This document shows positions 9,760 through 19,750 of a stretch of 64,000 bases of DNA, one piece after another. The translations under genes and the position numbers were made by a program. The DNA comes from Candidatus Trichofilum aggregatum (GTDB taxonomy: Bacteria; Chloroflexota; Anaerolineae; Promineifilales; Promineifilaceae): assembly GCA_016716885.1 (NCBI GenBank), contig JADJUV010000172.1:1-64000 (forward strand). Direction: 5' to 3'. The notes beneath the pieces are model-generated. The model was not told the DNA's origin. It saw only the letters and a program-made list of their open reading frames with translations, and searched no databases. How positions within the stretch are numbered: position 1 is the first letter of the stretch; every line of letters begins with the position of its first letter.

Positions 9760-10653
9760 GTGTGGCTAATGCTGCCCGGCGTGTTGTGGCTGACGGCGTG
9801 TGGGGGGAACAACGCGGCCGCGTCCCCTTCTGACCCCATGACCCCCACCCTTCACCCGTATTTCCAGCCCGATGAACCGTTTGTCACTCCCCTGCCCGCC
9901 CCCGATGGAGTTATCACCCCGACCATCTCCACCCTGTTTGCCTTTGTGCCTTCGCCCACGTCCAAACCACTGCCCACGCCGCGCCCCACCTCGACACCCA
10001 CCGTCACCTTTACCCCCACCGCCACCCCGGACGCGGCCGCGACCCCGACCGCTACTCTCCCCGCCACCAGCACCCCCATCACCCACCTGCCCAGCGATGG
10101 CCGCTTTGACGAAATCGTCATTTTTGATGAGGAATTGAGCGAAAACTGGTCCCTCAGCGAAAGTTGGGACATCACCTACACGCTGACGAACGAGGTAACG
10201 GTGTATACGGGCACGGTCGCGGCCGCGATCACCCCCGAAGAACCATTCGGGGCCATCTTCTTCACCGTCAACCCGGAGACCAGCGAGGAATATCTGTACG
10301 AAGATGTCATAGGGGTGAGCTTTTGGCTCAACAGCGGCGACGAATACCTGCCTCTGGACGAGATGGCCGTCACGATTTTGGGTAGTAATGCCTACCCCTA
10401 CTGGGACGAAGACGACGATTCGGTGGAACAGGTCGAAGGGGAGCGTTTCTTCTCCGAAACCCGGCTCTACTACCTGGGCTTAAACGATCCGCTCCCGCCC
10501 AATCAGTGGGTCGAGGTTATCGTCTGGCTAGATGATCTGCCCTACGACCCCGTTTATACCTTTATCACCGGCCTCTACATCAAAAACGGCGACAACTTTC
10601 TGGAACCCTATTTTGTGGATCGGGTGGTGTTGCTGACGGGGGGGGAGGAGTAG
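9760..10653 (+). CDS. Predicted lipoprotein with Pro/Thr-rich linker, about 297 aa
   Basis: An exported protein of unknown function. The start MWLMLPGVLWLTACGG has a lipobox (LTAC), so it is probably lipid-anchored outside the membrane. The signal peptide lacks basic residues, so the true start may be upstream or lost. Residues about 20-110 form a Pro/Thr-rich linker (TPRPTSTPTVTFTPTATP), followed by an acidic beta-rich domain (about 118-297) with FDEIVIFDEELSENW and WVEVIVWLDDLPYDPVYTFI, reminiscent of a jelly-roll carbohydrate-binding module; that likeness is only by eye. It sits within the polysaccharide cluster and may bind or organise the polymer. Confidence 0.6.
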   Translation: MWLMLPGVLWLTACGGNNAAASPSDPMTPTLHPYFQPDEPFVTPLPAPDGVITPTISTLFAFVPSPTSKPLPTPRPTSTPTVTFTPTATPDAAATPTATLPATSTPITHLPSDGRFDEIVIFDEELSENWSLSESWDITYTLTNEVTVYTGTVAAAITPEEPFGAIFFTVNPETSEEYLYEDVIGVSFWLNSGDEYLPLDEMAVTILGSNAYPYWDEDDDSVEQVEGERFFSETRLYYLGLNDPLPPNQWVEVIVWLDDLPYDPVYTFITGLYIKNGDNFLEPYFVDRVVLLTGGEE

Positions 10654-10700
10654 GAAGGAACTCGTAGGAACTCTAGGAACTCGTGGGAACTTAGGGAGTA
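10654..10700. repeat. 9-mer repeats TAGGAACTC
   Basis: GGAACTCGTAGGAACTCTAGG and further variants directly after the lipoprotein stop. The same 9-mer occurs near 13645, 13745, 27097 and 29640. Confidence 0.8.
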
Positions 10701-10709
10701 CCCCATCCA

Positions 10710-10765
10710 GTGCCTGGCACGGGGCAGAGCAACCTTCTGGGGGTGGGGAGCCCCGTGCCAGGCAC
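10710..10765. terminator. Perfect 16-bp hairpin GTGCCTGGCACGGGGC
   Basis: Arms 10710-10725 and 10750-10765 are exact complements around a 24-nt G-rich loop. No U tract follows, so it may be a REP-like palindrome rather than a classical terminator, though it lies at the end of a gene. Confidence 0.6.
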
Positions 10766-10806
10766 CAATCGTCCCCACAAAAAACGGGGAAGGTATTGTC
10801 GGTCCG

Positions 10807-10904
10807 GACGGTTTGTGCTACTTTGAGTTACATCAACGGATTTTGAAAGGAACGGATTCGGAACAACCTCTGGAAAATCCGTTTATTTCCTAATCCGTTG
10901 ATGT
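10807..10904. repeat. Dispersed intergenic element, copy 1
   Basis: It begins GACGGTTTGTGCTACTTTGA, and GGAACAACCTCTGGA follows at 10860. Both blocks recur in the same order at 27153 and 27188. This copy also contains a 13-bp inverted repeat, ACATCAACGGATT (10830-10842) with AATCCGTTGATGT (10892-10904). Confidence 0.7.
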
Positions 10905-10937
10905 AATCCAACTGAACGCTTATCGAAAAAGTACAAA

Positions 10938-10971
10938 TATGCCATTTTTTACCATTAGATAAAATGGCATA
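10938..10971. promoter_or_regulatory. 11-bp inverted repeat upstream of a glycosyltransferase
   Basis: TATGCCATTTT (10938-10948) and AAAATGGCATA (10961-10971) are exact complements with a 12-nt AT-rich spacer, ending 28 bp before ATG 11000. It could be an operator, a leader hairpin or part of the neighbouring repeat element. Confidence 0.45.
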
Positions 10972-10999
10972 ATTAGCCCGTAAAATCAGGAATTTCACT

Positions 11000-12093
11000 A
11001 TGACAACCTACCACTTCGGCTTTGTCATCGAACAGGCTCTCGGCCATGTCACCCATGGGCAAAACTTACAACGACTTGTCCCCCAGGATGCTGAGGTGCG
11101 GCCGCATTGGGCATTCCCTACTTTCCCTGTCACCGGCTGGGCGGCCAAAATCCCCCTCTACAAAAGCAACTGGACGGTGCGGGCCGGTCTACGCTCCCGC
11201 GCCCTGCTCCGCCAGATGGCCCGGCAGACCCAACTCGACGCCCTTTTCTTTCATACCCAGGTCACAGCCGTCCTCAACCGGGACTGGCTCAACCATTACC
11301 CCTCGGTCATTTCCCTGGATGCGACACCGCTCCAGTATGACGAATTAGGCGCGTTTTACAGCCACGAAACCGGCCCCGCCTGGCTGGAACGGCGCAAATG
11401 GCTGATGAACCGGGACGCCTTCCGGGCGGCGCGGCATATCCTGGCCTGGACGGAATGGACGAAAAAGGGGTTGGTTGAAGGGTACGAGGTCAGGCCAGAC
11501 AAGGTGACGGTGATTCCCCCAGGTGTGGATGTGGCGGAATGGTCGCGGCCGCAACCCCGCACCCTCACGATCACCCCGTCAAAATCCTGTTCGTGGGGGG
11601 CAACCTGGAGCGCAAAGGGGGTCTGCTATTGCTTGAAGCGTTTCGGGCGTTGCGGCCGCGTTACCCCATCGAACTCCACCTCGTCACCAAAGACTCTGTG
11701 GCCGAGGAACCGGGGCTGTTCGTCTACAACAACATGCAGGCCAACAGTACCCCGCTCAAACAACTGTACTTCGACAGCGACATTTTCTGCCTGCCCACCT
11801 ACGGCGACTGCCTGCCGATGGTGCTTTCCGAAGCGGGCGCGGCCGCGTTGCCGGTCATCTCTACTCGTGTGGCTGGCATCCCGGAGATTGTACAAGAGGG
11901 GGAGACGGGTTTTCTGGTAGAGGCGGGGGACGCGGCCGCGATCACCCACACCCTCGAAACTCTCATCACCAACCCGACCCTGCGCCTGGCGATGGGCGAC
12001 AAAGCCACCACCCTCATCGCCACCCGCTTCGACGCCCAACAAAACGCCACCCGCCTGCTCACGTTACTAAAACAGGTGGCTAACAAAACGTAA
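11000..12093 (+). CDS. GT4 family glycosyltransferase, one frameshift
   Basis: Paralogue of the gene at 8552. The first part reads FGFVIEQALGHVTHGQNLQR, then LFFHTQVTAVLNRDWL, ILAWTEWTKKGLVEGYEV and VTVIPPGVDVAEW. After a frame change near 11570 it continues VKILFVGGNLERKGGLLLLE and FCLPTYGDCLPMVLSEAGAA (donor-site region), then PVISTRVAGIPEIVQEGETG. ATG 11000 is preceded by AGGAA. A hairpin with T-rich flank follows the stop, so the transcription unit may end here. It probably adds one sugar of the repeat unit; donor and acceptor cannot be read from sequence. Confidence 0.8.
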
Positions 12094-12114
12094 AACAGCC
12101 TTTCCAGGCTGTTT
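12093..12114 (+). terminator. Hairpin AAACAGCCT/AGGCTGTTT
   Basis: A 9-bp perfect stem with loop TTCC ending in TTT, starting at the stop codon of the glycosyltransferase. It looks like an intrinsic terminator. The next 180 bp, up to the hicB-like gene, hold nothing I recognise. Confidence 0.65.
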
Positions 12115-12294
12115 ACAGAAAACCGAATTTGCCATTTACCAGGAACAAAAAGGAGATCATCTAAAATTCAGCATCAGAAGAAACCCCGCCCCACATCCTG
12201 ACCAAGCAGACAACACACAACACAACAGGCATGACCCGCTGGCGCACGACAAAGCCGCTCTTTCCAGGCGCACGTGACTCGAGAAAGACGGTGG

Positions 12295-12495
12295 CTAACA
12301 AACTTTTTGCACACCAATAAACTCAGTCATCTGGGATAAACCTTCTTCCAGACATAGGGCGATCACTTCTTTTATATTGATCAGTAACTCATCAATCGTG
12401 CGCCCTTGACTATAACAGGCAACCAATTGAGGCACTTCACCCACATACATGCCGTCTTCATCCTGTTCAATCACCACAAAAAATTCTCTGTTCAT
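12295..12495 (-). CDS. HicB-like small protein, 66 aa (orphan antitoxin-type)
   Basis: Matches the HicB/UPF0150 N-terminal fold: NREFFVVIEQDEDGMYVGEV followed by PQLVACYSQGRTIDELLINI and KEVIALCLEE, the usual beta-beta-alpha pattern. HicB partners the mRNA-cleaving toxin HicA and often represses the operon. Here no HicA-like frame (a short basic protein with a conserved His) is seen on either side, and no C-terminal DNA-binding domain is present. It is the only minus-strand gene in the first 37 kb. A GAGGTGA ribosome site precedes the ATG. It may be a lone family member unrelated to toxicity. Confidence 0.65.
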   Translation of the reverse strand: MNREFFVVIEQDEDGMYVGEVPQLVACYSQGRTIDELLINIKEVIALCLEEGLSQMTEFIGVQKVC

Positions 12496-12567
12496 TGTTC
12501 ACCTCACCTGCGTGAGATTATAACAAACTTCAGGTATTGGTGTTCCCTAACCACGAAAGGAACTCCC

Positions 12568-13653
12568 ATGTCCCACGTTCTCCTCACCGTCTCCGGCCGC
12601 CTCTCCCCTACCATCAACGAGGACACCGCCGCCGGACAGCGGCCGCGAGCCGACTACATGCTCATGGCCGAAACATTTAACGCCGATTTACTCGACTACG
12701 ACCGGGCGCGGCCGCAAGCTGGCTGGTTTGGCCGTCTGCTGGAAAAACTGGGCGGGCCAAACCTCATGCTGGCCTGGGTCTGCTTCCGGCTCAACCCCCG
12801 CTACCGGGTCATCTTCACCGATGGCGAACAAGTGGGCATCTTCCTGGCCTTGTTCAGCAAATTTTTAGGCTGGGGTCGCGGCCGCGCCCGCCACCTCATG
12901 ATCGTCCACATCCTCTCCGTGGGCAAAAAAATGCTCTTCTTCGACTGGCTCCGGGTCCACAGCCACATAGACACCTTCTTCTGCTACAGCACCTGGCAAC
13001 AACAATTCATCCAACAACGCTGGCACATCCCCCCGGAACGCGTCGTTTTCACCCCCTTCATGGTAGACAGCCACTTCTTCAACCCGGCCGCCCTCCCCAA
13101 TGCACCAATAACCAATCCACCAATAACCACCACCCCCACCATCTGCTCCGTCGGCCTCGAATTCCGCGACTACCCCACCCTGATGGACGCCGTGCGCGGG
13201 CTGGATGTCCACGTCATCATCGCCGCCGGTAGCCCCTGGTCCAAACGCTCCGACTCTACCGCCGACCAGTCAATTCCGCCCAACGTCACCGTGCGCCGCT
13301 TCAGCCAGCACGAACTGCGCCAGGTGTACGCCGACAGCCGTTTTGTCGTCATGCCCCTGTACAACGTCAACTTCCAGGCCGGGGTCACGGCCATTCTCGA
13401 AGGCATGGCCATGGGCAAAGCCATCATCTGCACCCGCACCCCCGGCCAGACCGATGTGGTGGTGGAAGGGGAAACCGGCCTCTACGTGCCCCCCGCCGAC
13501 CCGCAGGCTTTACGGGACGCCATCACCCACCTGCTCACCCACCCGGAAGAGGCAGAAGCAATGGGCAGACGCGGCCGCGAACTCATCCACGCCACCATGA
13601 GCCTCGACCAATACGTCACCCGGCTCAAACGGTATGTGGAGGGGAACTCGTAG
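12568..13653 (+). CDS. GT4-like glycosyltransferase, 361 aa
   Basis: An intact GT-B-type enzyme. The start is ATG 12568 (MSHVLLTVSGRLSPTINEDT) with a GAAAGGA site; the frame is open further upstream but without a plausible start. Visible motifs are RYRVIFTDGEQVGIFLALFS, FFCYSTWQQQFIQQRWHIP, VVFTPFMVDSHFF and VVMPLYNVNFQAGVTAILEG, followed by AMGKAIICTRTPGQTDVVVE. The usual basic/acidic donor loop is shortened. Residues near 175-190 are low-complexity (APITNPPITTTP), coded by a CCAATAACCA repeat in the hinge between domains. Confidence 0.8.
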   Translation: MSHVLLTVSGRLSPTINEDTAAGQRPRADYMLMAETFNADLLDYDRARPQAGWFGRLLEKLGGPNLMLAWVCFRLNPRYRVIFTDGEQVGIFLALFSKFLGWGRGRARHLMIVHILSVGKKMLFFDWLRVHSHIDTFFCYSTWQQQFIQQRWHIPPERVVFTPFMVDSHFFNPAALPNAPITNPPITTTPTICSVGLEFRDYPTLMDAVRGLDVHVIIAAGSPWSKRSDSTADQSIPPNVTVRRFSQHELRQVYADSRFVVMPLYNVNFQAGVTAILEGMAMGKAIICTRTPGQTDVVVEGETGLYVPPADPQALRDAITHLLTHPEEAEAMGRRGRELIHATMSLDQYVTRLKRYVEGNS

Positions 13654-13830
13654 GAACTCTAGGAACTCGTGGGAACTCAAAAAAGCTCATTCACCCATCC
13701 GTGTTTCCCTCATCCGTGTCTACCACCACTCAAGAACGCAAAGGAACTCGTAGGAACTCTAGGAACTCAGGGGAACTCAAAGAAACTCATCCATTTATCC
13801 GTGTTCCCCCCTATCCGTGTTTCCATCCTT
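13645..13830. repeat. 9-mer GGAACTC repeats with ATCCGTGT words
   Basis: Two blocks of GGAACTCGTAGGAACTCTAG (about 13645 and 13742), each followed by repeated ATCCGTGTTTCC words. The gap before the large secreted protein is built almost entirely of these. Confidence 0.8.
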
Positions 13831-13853
13831 TTTCATCTAACAAGAGGTCAGCT

Positions 13854-16800
13854 ATGAAACCATTCGCCCGCCTTTTCCCCGCCCTCAGCCTCTTCCTTTT
13901 ACTCATTCTCGGCCTTGTCCCTACCCACCCCGCCCAGGCCGTCGGCGAAACATCCACCCGTTTCGGCATTTTCATCCCCCCCAACGGCGAAAACACGACC
14001 CGCGACCCCACCCTCATCGTCACCGCCGTCCAGGACAACACCACCGTAGACATCATTGACGACAATGGCGACAACGACTCTGACGACACCATCACCGGCC
14101 TCACCCTCAACACCGGCCAATCCCACATCATCTACATCCAGGAAGGGGCCGTCAACGACGATCTCGGTGGCAAACAAGACGGCGACTACTTCCGCATCAC
14201 CGCCACCAAACCCGTCATCATTGCCAACCTCACCGTCAACACCGACTGGCAGCACGACTTCCTCCCCGCCGACAACCGGCGCATGAGCGGCACCAGCTTC
14301 TACCTCTACCGCCCCAAAGGGTTCAGCCAGGCCCACGCCAACAACAAACTCCTGAACATCTTCGCCTTCAACGACCACACCGACATCCAGATATTCGACA
14401 TCACCCAGACGCCCAAAACCACCTCTGGCACAACCACCGTCGTCCCTGAGGCCCAGGGCACGCTCATCTTCAGCACCACCCTGGACAAAGGGGAAGATTT
14501 ACTCGAAGTCAATGGCCTCACCCCATCCTTACCCGAAGGGCGCACCTTCCATATCATCAGCAACAAAGATGTCACCGTGCAGTTTGGCTCATTGGCGAAA
14601 GGGCAGTCCGGCAGCCGTGATGGGGGCAGCTACGTCCCCGGCAAAAACGGCACCTCAGCCGACAAAACCTTCTACTTTGTTATCCCCTACGAATATGCTA
14701 CTGAACGCGAACTCCGCCTCGTTTCGTATGACAAACCGGCCAACGTCACCGTGCGCGGCTGGAACACCAGCAGCCACCAATGGGTCACAGTCGCCACCGT
14801 CGCCCTGCCCAAATTCGGCCATGAGGAACTTGTCGGCACAACCGAACTGGGCGCGAACTATTACTTTTTTGAAGTCACAGCCAACGAAACCATCTCCGTG
14901 TTTGAAACCAACTGGCTGGAAACTGGCAGTTTCGGCACATCCGACATCATCACGTTCCTTTCGGCGCAAAATGGCAGCGGAGCCGGGCAATCTTTCCTGG
15001 CCTACATGGGGCCACCCGGCCTGCAACTCGGCGTCCAGCTTTCCCACCTCTATGTCTACTCCTACCAGCCCGTCACCGGCATCGCCTACGACCCGGACAG
15101 CTACGGGGAGTACATTGAGCTGTACAACAACAGCGGCCAGACGGTCAATCTGGCGGGCTGGCAGTTGACGAACGAGGAAGGGTACATGCTGACCTTACCC
15201 ACCGGGGCGACGATTGCCTCGGGGGGAACCTATCTGCTGGAATATCATCAGAAGGCGACCAACGCGGCCGCGTCCTATGTCTACGGCACCGCTTACCCCA
15301 AATTTAAACTCGGCAACGGCTCTGACACCCTCACCCTGCACAACCCCAGCGGCACTGCCGTAGATACCGTCGCCTACAGCGACACCGGCTGGGCCGCTCA
15401 CGGCGTCTACTACGCCCTGGAGCGCAAAAACCCCAACCAACCCTTCACCGCCAGCAACGCCCGCAACAGTGCCACCCATGTCAACACCGGCAGTAACAAC
15501 CTCGGCGACTACTACGGCACGCCCAAACAACACAGCGGCTCATCGGGCAACGGTCAGGGCACAGTCATCATCAATGAGCTAATGAGCGGCCGCATCTACG
15601 AATCCTTCTCCATTCCCGCCAACAGCTACTACGATGTATCCCTCACCGTAGACGAATGGCTCGCTATCCACAACGGCACCAACCCCGGCGCCCAAAACAC
15701 CCCCGAAAACCCGTACCTCGTGGTGGAAACCGATGCCCCGGTCAGTGTGATGAACGCCAACTGGAACGACAACTGGCTCGCCTACGGCACCGGCACACTC
15801 CAGCCCGATCCCCTCGTCAACCACACCGCCGACTACTACGAGCGCACCGCCGGAGAAGCCGTCGTCTTCACCACCTACGTCAGCAACCAGTTCAATGAGC
15901 TATTCAACCCGGTAACACGCATCACCCTGCCCCCGGAAATTCTCTACACCCCCGGCAGTTACCAGACTCCCAGCCAATTGGCCGGTGTGACGCCTACCCA
16001 GGTGCAAAACAGCGACGGCTCCTGGACGCTCACCTGGGTTCACAATCAAACCTTGTCTACCGACGAAGTTCTGCGTTTCCAGGTGTGGGGCACGGTAGAC
16101 CCCGGCCTCAGCCAGAACACCCTCATGCAAAGTGTGGCCCTGGTGGATGGCCTGGATGTCATCGGTAGCCGTTATGCCAGTCAGGACAGCGCAGTCGTGA
16201 ATGTTGGGGTGGATGAATTGACCACCATTACCGACATCGTGATTAACGAAGTGCTGGCCTACCCCCGCTGTGGCAGCGAATGGATCGAAATTCACAACCG
16301 CAGCACCAACGACATCAACATCGGCGGCTGGGAATTGGCCGATGAGGACGGCTTCATCTACCGCTTCCCTGATCTGACCTTCATTCCCAACGACGCTTAC
16401 CTGACCGTCTATCTGGGGGATGGTGTCAACAGTGGCACAAACTACTTCACCGGGGACGCCTTCGCCGGAGCATTGGACAATGGTGAGGATCAGGTTTCGC
16501 TCTACACGAGTGCCGTTCATAATGTCGCCACCCTGGTGGATTTTGTGCAGTGGGATAACAACAACAGCCTGGCGCACCCCGAAGATGATGATCTGGCTGT
16601 TACCGCAGGCAAATGGCCGTCTGGCGGTTATGTCTCTGCGCCGGTCATCGGGCAATCCCTGGGGCGGGATCGCCAATCCACCAATAGCTTCACCCCCGCC
16701 GATTGGGATGGCAGCGGCGGCCCCCATTCCGCTGGTGTGGTGACACCCGGCGCGCTCAACGTCTCCATTCCCAACGCCGACATCACCCCGCCCGGCAGCG

Positions 16801-19166
16801 TCACCAACATCCAGATTACGCCGCTCATCGGGCAGGAAGGTACGCTGCAACTGACCTGGCACAACCCCACCGCCGGTGATCTGGCCGGGGTGAAGGTACT
16901 GCGTGATGATGACACCTATCCCGCCAGCCTCAACGATGGCACGCTGGTTTATGATGGCCTGGACAGCACCTTCACCGATACGGGCATCACACCGGGCGCG
17001 GCCGCGTACTACACCCTGCTCGCTTACGATGACTCCGGCAACATCGCCTGCCCCACCACTACTTCCCAAACCCGCGCCATTGCCCCACAACGCATCTACG
17101 TCGTCTACGAAGATTTGAAGGGGGTAGGCTGGGTAGACTGGGACACCAACGACCTGATTCTCATTCAGGATTCGGCGGTACAGCTTAACAGCCAGGGCAT
17201 CTCCCAGATCAAGGCTAATTTCTACCTGGAAGCGCGTGGCTCGTCCTATGATCACACCCTCAACTTTACGGTGGATGTGAATGGGGCCTCTACCGCCACC
17301 CTCAAGCGGTACGCCGCCGATGGCACACTCCAGGCTACGGAAACGAGTAATCACAACGGCTTTGTAGACCTGGAAATCTTCGCCAGTACACGCACCAGCC
17401 TGCCGCCCACCCATGCCGGGGGCACAGCCAATGTCATCAACGGCACACCCCGGCAGGAAGGGCCGTTTGTGGAAGTGACGATTAACCTGAGCAACGCGGC
17501 CGCGAACCCGCCCGAAACCGCCCAACTTCCCCCGTTTGACCCCTGGCTCCACGTCATTAACACCGGCCAAAACATTCATCTCCTCGAAGCCGGGTACGTC
17601 AGTGATTCCCAACGGGTGTGGGATGCCACCAGCCCGCTGAGCGGCCGCGACATCCCTCTGGCCCACAGCTTCAACCAGACCTGGGCCTGGCCCACCGAAA
17701 ACCATGCCATCTGGCTGGCCTACCCCAACTACGCCGCCTACCTCATCAGCGGCCAAACCCTCAACACCACCTGGTACAACTTCCCCGACCCGGCCCACCT
17801 CTGGACACCCGGCAACCCGCTGGCCGGTAACGGTGCGGCTCCCACCCCGCTCAGCTACACCCCCACCACCGCCAACAGCCTGGCCGGTTGGCCGCAAATG
17901 ACCAATGGCCTGGTTTTTGCCTCGCCGCTCATCGTGGACCTGGATGGGGATGGCGACAATGAACTGATCGCGGCCGCGCAGGACAAATATGTGTACATCT
18001 GGCAGGCCGATGGCACGGCTCTACCCGGTTGGCCGAAATATGTGTATGACAGTGTGCGTAGCTCCCCCGCCGTCGGGGACATTGACGGCGATGGCGACCT
18101 GGAACTGTTGATTGGGGCGGATAATGGGCGGTTGTATGCCTGGCAGCACACGGGCGCGGCCGCGCCCGGTTTCCCCCTCGAATTAGGTCACAGCCTCAAA
18201 GCCACCCCCGCCCTCGCCAACCTGGACGCCGACCCCGCCCTGGAAATCGTGGTCCACACCACCGGGGCCAAACTATACGTCCTCAACGGCAATGGCACCG
18301 CTTTCCCCGGCTGGCCCCAACAGATGAACGGCGTCCCCGAAGCCTACGGCAACTTCATCACCGGCTCCACCCCCGCCATTGGCGACATGGACGCCGATAA
18401 CATCCCCGAAATCGTGGTCGGTTCCACCGATGGCCGTGTTTACGCCTACCGGCTCGATGGCTCCCCACTCAGCCCACTCTGGCCCATCCAGACCCGTGAT
18501 TGGGTGTACGCCTCGCCCGTCATCGTGGATTTGAACCAGGATGGCTACCGGGATGTTGTCACCACCAGCGGCGATGGTCGCCTTTACGCCTGGCGGGGTG
18601 ATGGCGTCGCCTTGCCCGGTTTCCCGGTGCGGGTACGCGGCGGCATTGTCGCCTCTCCGGCGGTAGTTGACCTGGATGGAGATGGTGATCTGGAAGTGAT
18701 GTTTGGGACGGTGGCCGGGCAGGTGTATGCCGTGCATCACGATGGCACACTGGTAGACGGGTGGCCGCGTGAGGTGGGCGCACCCATCCACAGCTCGCCC
18801 ATTGTCGGCGACATAGACGGCGACACCGACCTGGAACTGATCATCGGGGCGCATGATGGTGCTCTACACGCCTGGCATCACGATGGCATTCCGGTGGTAG
18901 ATTGGCCGCTCCAGACTGCCGACTGGATCGTCTCGACCCCCACCCTGGGTGATCTGAATGGGGATGGCCTGCTCGAAGTGGCGGTGGGATCGTATGACAA
19001 AGGGGTGTATGTGTGGCAACTGTCCGGCCCCTACGACCCGGCCCATCTGCCCTGGCCTGCCTTCCACGGCGGCCGCACCCATGCCGGTTTTGTCCCTACC
19101 ACCCCCCCCATCCAGCCACTCCCAGAAATTCATCGGGTCTTCATGCCCTTCATCCTGAAACAATAA
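13854..19166 (+). CDS. Large secreted surface protein: lamin-tail, Fn3 and FG-GAP propeller, 1770 aa
   Basis: An exported, probably cell-surface or matrix protein. It has a signal peptide (MKPFARLFPALSLFLLLILG, cleavage after AQA near residue 29), then a beta-rich domain (30-400), lamin-tail domain 1 (about 410-520, GEYIELYNNSGQTVNLAGWQ), a DUF11/CARDB-like part (about 640-780), and lamin-tail domain 2 (about 790-900, GSEWIEIHNRSTNDINIGGW). An Fn3-like domain follows (about 977-1065). The C-terminal part is eight FG-GAP/VCBS-type repeats (about 1343-1735), most carrying a calcium-site DxDxDG such as LDGDGDNE and IDGDGDLE. It ends HRVFMPFILKQ, a tail type also seen on the protein at 37087. ATG 13854 is chosen because it begins the signal peptide. 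It sits among polysaccharide genes, so a matrix-binding role is likely. Confidence 0.85.
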   Translation: MKPFARLFPALSLFLLLILGLVPTHPAQAVGETSTRFGIFIPPNGENTTRDPTLIVTAVQDNTTVDIIDDNGDNDSDDTITGLTLNTGQSHIIYIQEGAVNDDLGGKQDGDYFRITATKPVIIANLTVNTDWQHDFLPADNRRMSGTSFYLYRPKGFSQAHANNKLLNIFAFNDHTDIQIFDITQTPKTTSGTTTVVPEAQGTLIFSTTLDKGEDLLEVNGLTPSLPEGRTFHIISNKDVTVQFGSLAKGQSGSRDGGSYVPGKNGTSADKTFYFVIPYEYATERELRLVSYDKPANVTVRGWNTSSHQWVTVATVALPKFGHEELVGTTELGANYYFFEVTANETISVFETNWLETGSFGTSDIITFLSAQNGSGAGQSFLAYMGPPGLQLGVQLSHLYVYSYQPVTGIAYDPDSYGEYIELYNNSGQTVNLAGWQLTNEEGYMLTLPTGATIASGGTYLLEYHQKATNAAASYVYGTAYPKFKLGNGSDTLTLHNPSGTAVDTVAYSDTGWAAHGVYYALERKNPNQPFTASNARNSATHVNTGSNNLGDYYGTPKQHSGSSGNGQGTVIINELMSGRIYESFSIPANSYYDVSLTVDEWLAIHNGTNPGAQNTPENPYLVVETDAPVSVMNANWNDNWLAYGTGTLQPDPLVNHTADYYERTAGEAVVFTTYVSNQFNELFNPVTRITLPPEILYTPGSYQTPSQLAGVTPTQVQNSDGSWTLTWVHNQTLSTDEVLRFQVWGTVDPGLSQNTLMQSVALVDGLDVIGSRYASQDSAVVNVGVDELTTITDIVINEVLAYPRCGSEWIEIHNRSTNDINIGGWELADEDGFIYRFPDLTFIPNDAYLTVYLGDGVNSGTNYFTGDAFAGALDNGEDQVSLYTSAVHNVATLVDFVQWDNNNSLAHPEDDDLAVTAGKWPSGGYVSAPVIGQSLGRDRQSTNSFTPADWDGSGGPHSAGVVTPGALNVSIPNADITPPGSVTNIQITPLIGQEGTLQLTWHNPTAGDLAGVKVLRDDDTYPASLNDGTLVYDGLDSTFTDTGITPGAAAYYTLLAYDDSGNIACPTTTSQTRAIAPQRIYVVYEDLKGVGWVDWDTNDLILIQDSAVQLNSQGISQIKANFYLEARGSSYDHTLNFTVDVNGASTATLKRYAADGTLQATETSNHNGFVDLEIFASTRTSLPPTHAGGTANVINGTPRQEGPFVEVTINLSNAAANPPETAQLPPFDPWLHVINTGQNIHLLEAGYVSDSQRVWDATSPLSGRDIPLAHSFNQTWAWPTENHAIWLAYPNYAAYLISGQTLNTTWYNFPDPAHLWTPGNPLAGNGAAPTPLSYTPTTANSLAGWPQMTNGLVFASPLIVDLDGDGDNELIAAAQDKYVYIWQADGTALPGWPKYVYDSVRSSPAVGDIDGDGDLELLIGADNGRLYAWQHTGAAAPGFPLELGHSLKATPALANLDADPALEIVVHTTGAKLYVLNGNGTAFPGWPQQMNGVPEAYGNFITGSTPAIGDMDADNIPEIVVGSTDGRVYAYRLDGSPLSPLWPIQTRDWVYASPVIVDLNQDGYRDVVTTSGDGRLYAWRGDGVALPGFPVRVRGGIVASPAVVDLDGDGDLEVMFGTVAGQVYAVHHDGTLVDGWPREVGAPIHSSPIVGDIDGDTDLELIIGAHDGALHAWHHDGIPVVDWPLQTADWIVSTPTLGDLNGDGLLEVAVGSYDKGVYVWQLSGPYDPAHLPWPAFHGGRTHAGFVPTTPPIQPLPEIHRVFMPFILKQ

Positions 19167-19750
19167 CGGTTTCTGCCAGAGGTGGCACAGCTTTAAGGCT
19201 GTGCTCTCTCCCAAATAGCCACGGATGGAAACACGGATAGGAAAAACACGGATGAGGATGATGGGCCTTTTTCGAGCGACTCTGGGCTGGTGAAAAAAGT
19301 TCAGCCGGCTCGGGGAACTTTCCCTGGCTAAACCTAAGATTCCTACCCCGGGATACTCGTGGCGCAAGCTGGAATGACCAGAGCTGGCGAGGAATCTTGA
19401 CTCGTTAAAGATTCCTCGGGGGACCTCGGAATGACAATGTAGCGACGAATTTGTAAATGTGAATAGGCTGTTTTTGAACCATTTCGTTTTTTGCCAAATC
19501 CGCGTTTAATCCCGCTTGCTCCCCACCATTTCCCATATAAATTTAACATTAATATTAGGCTATAGTAACAACGGGCTATGGCTCATTTACGCCCCATATC
19601 CTATGATATACCCGTAATTGTTTCACGGTTTCCAAACTCGTTCTAGGTTGCAGGTCTGACATCCCAGGTTCTTTACTGTCCTTAAGGAAGAAGTACGCAT
19701 TTCCCAACAGTTGCCTGTCAGTCAATTAACTATTGCAGGACTGTGGCGAT
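19167..19750. repeat. 584-bp gap with ACACGGAT repeats and inverted GGAATGAC/AGATTCCT words
   Basis: Near 19215-19258 ACACGGATAGGAAAAACACG words recur. At 19337-19435 AAGATTCCT, GGAATGACC, GAGGAATCTT and CGGAATGACA form overlapping inverted repeats. The last 200 bp are AT-rich (TATAGT at 19561) and may hold the promoter of the next gene. No coding region is supported. Confidence 0.6.

Noticed and set aside
13701..13853. Upstream extension of the large secreted protein
   Set aside because: The frame is open, but these 51 residues are coded by GGAACTC and ATCCGTGT repeats and precede a perfect signal peptide at 13854.
15900..17897. 665-residue open frame on the minus strand
   Set aside because: It is antisense to the lamin-tail/FG-GAP protein, whose domains are clear. 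The minus frame is low-complexity (Gly/Val-rich) and arises from biased codon use.
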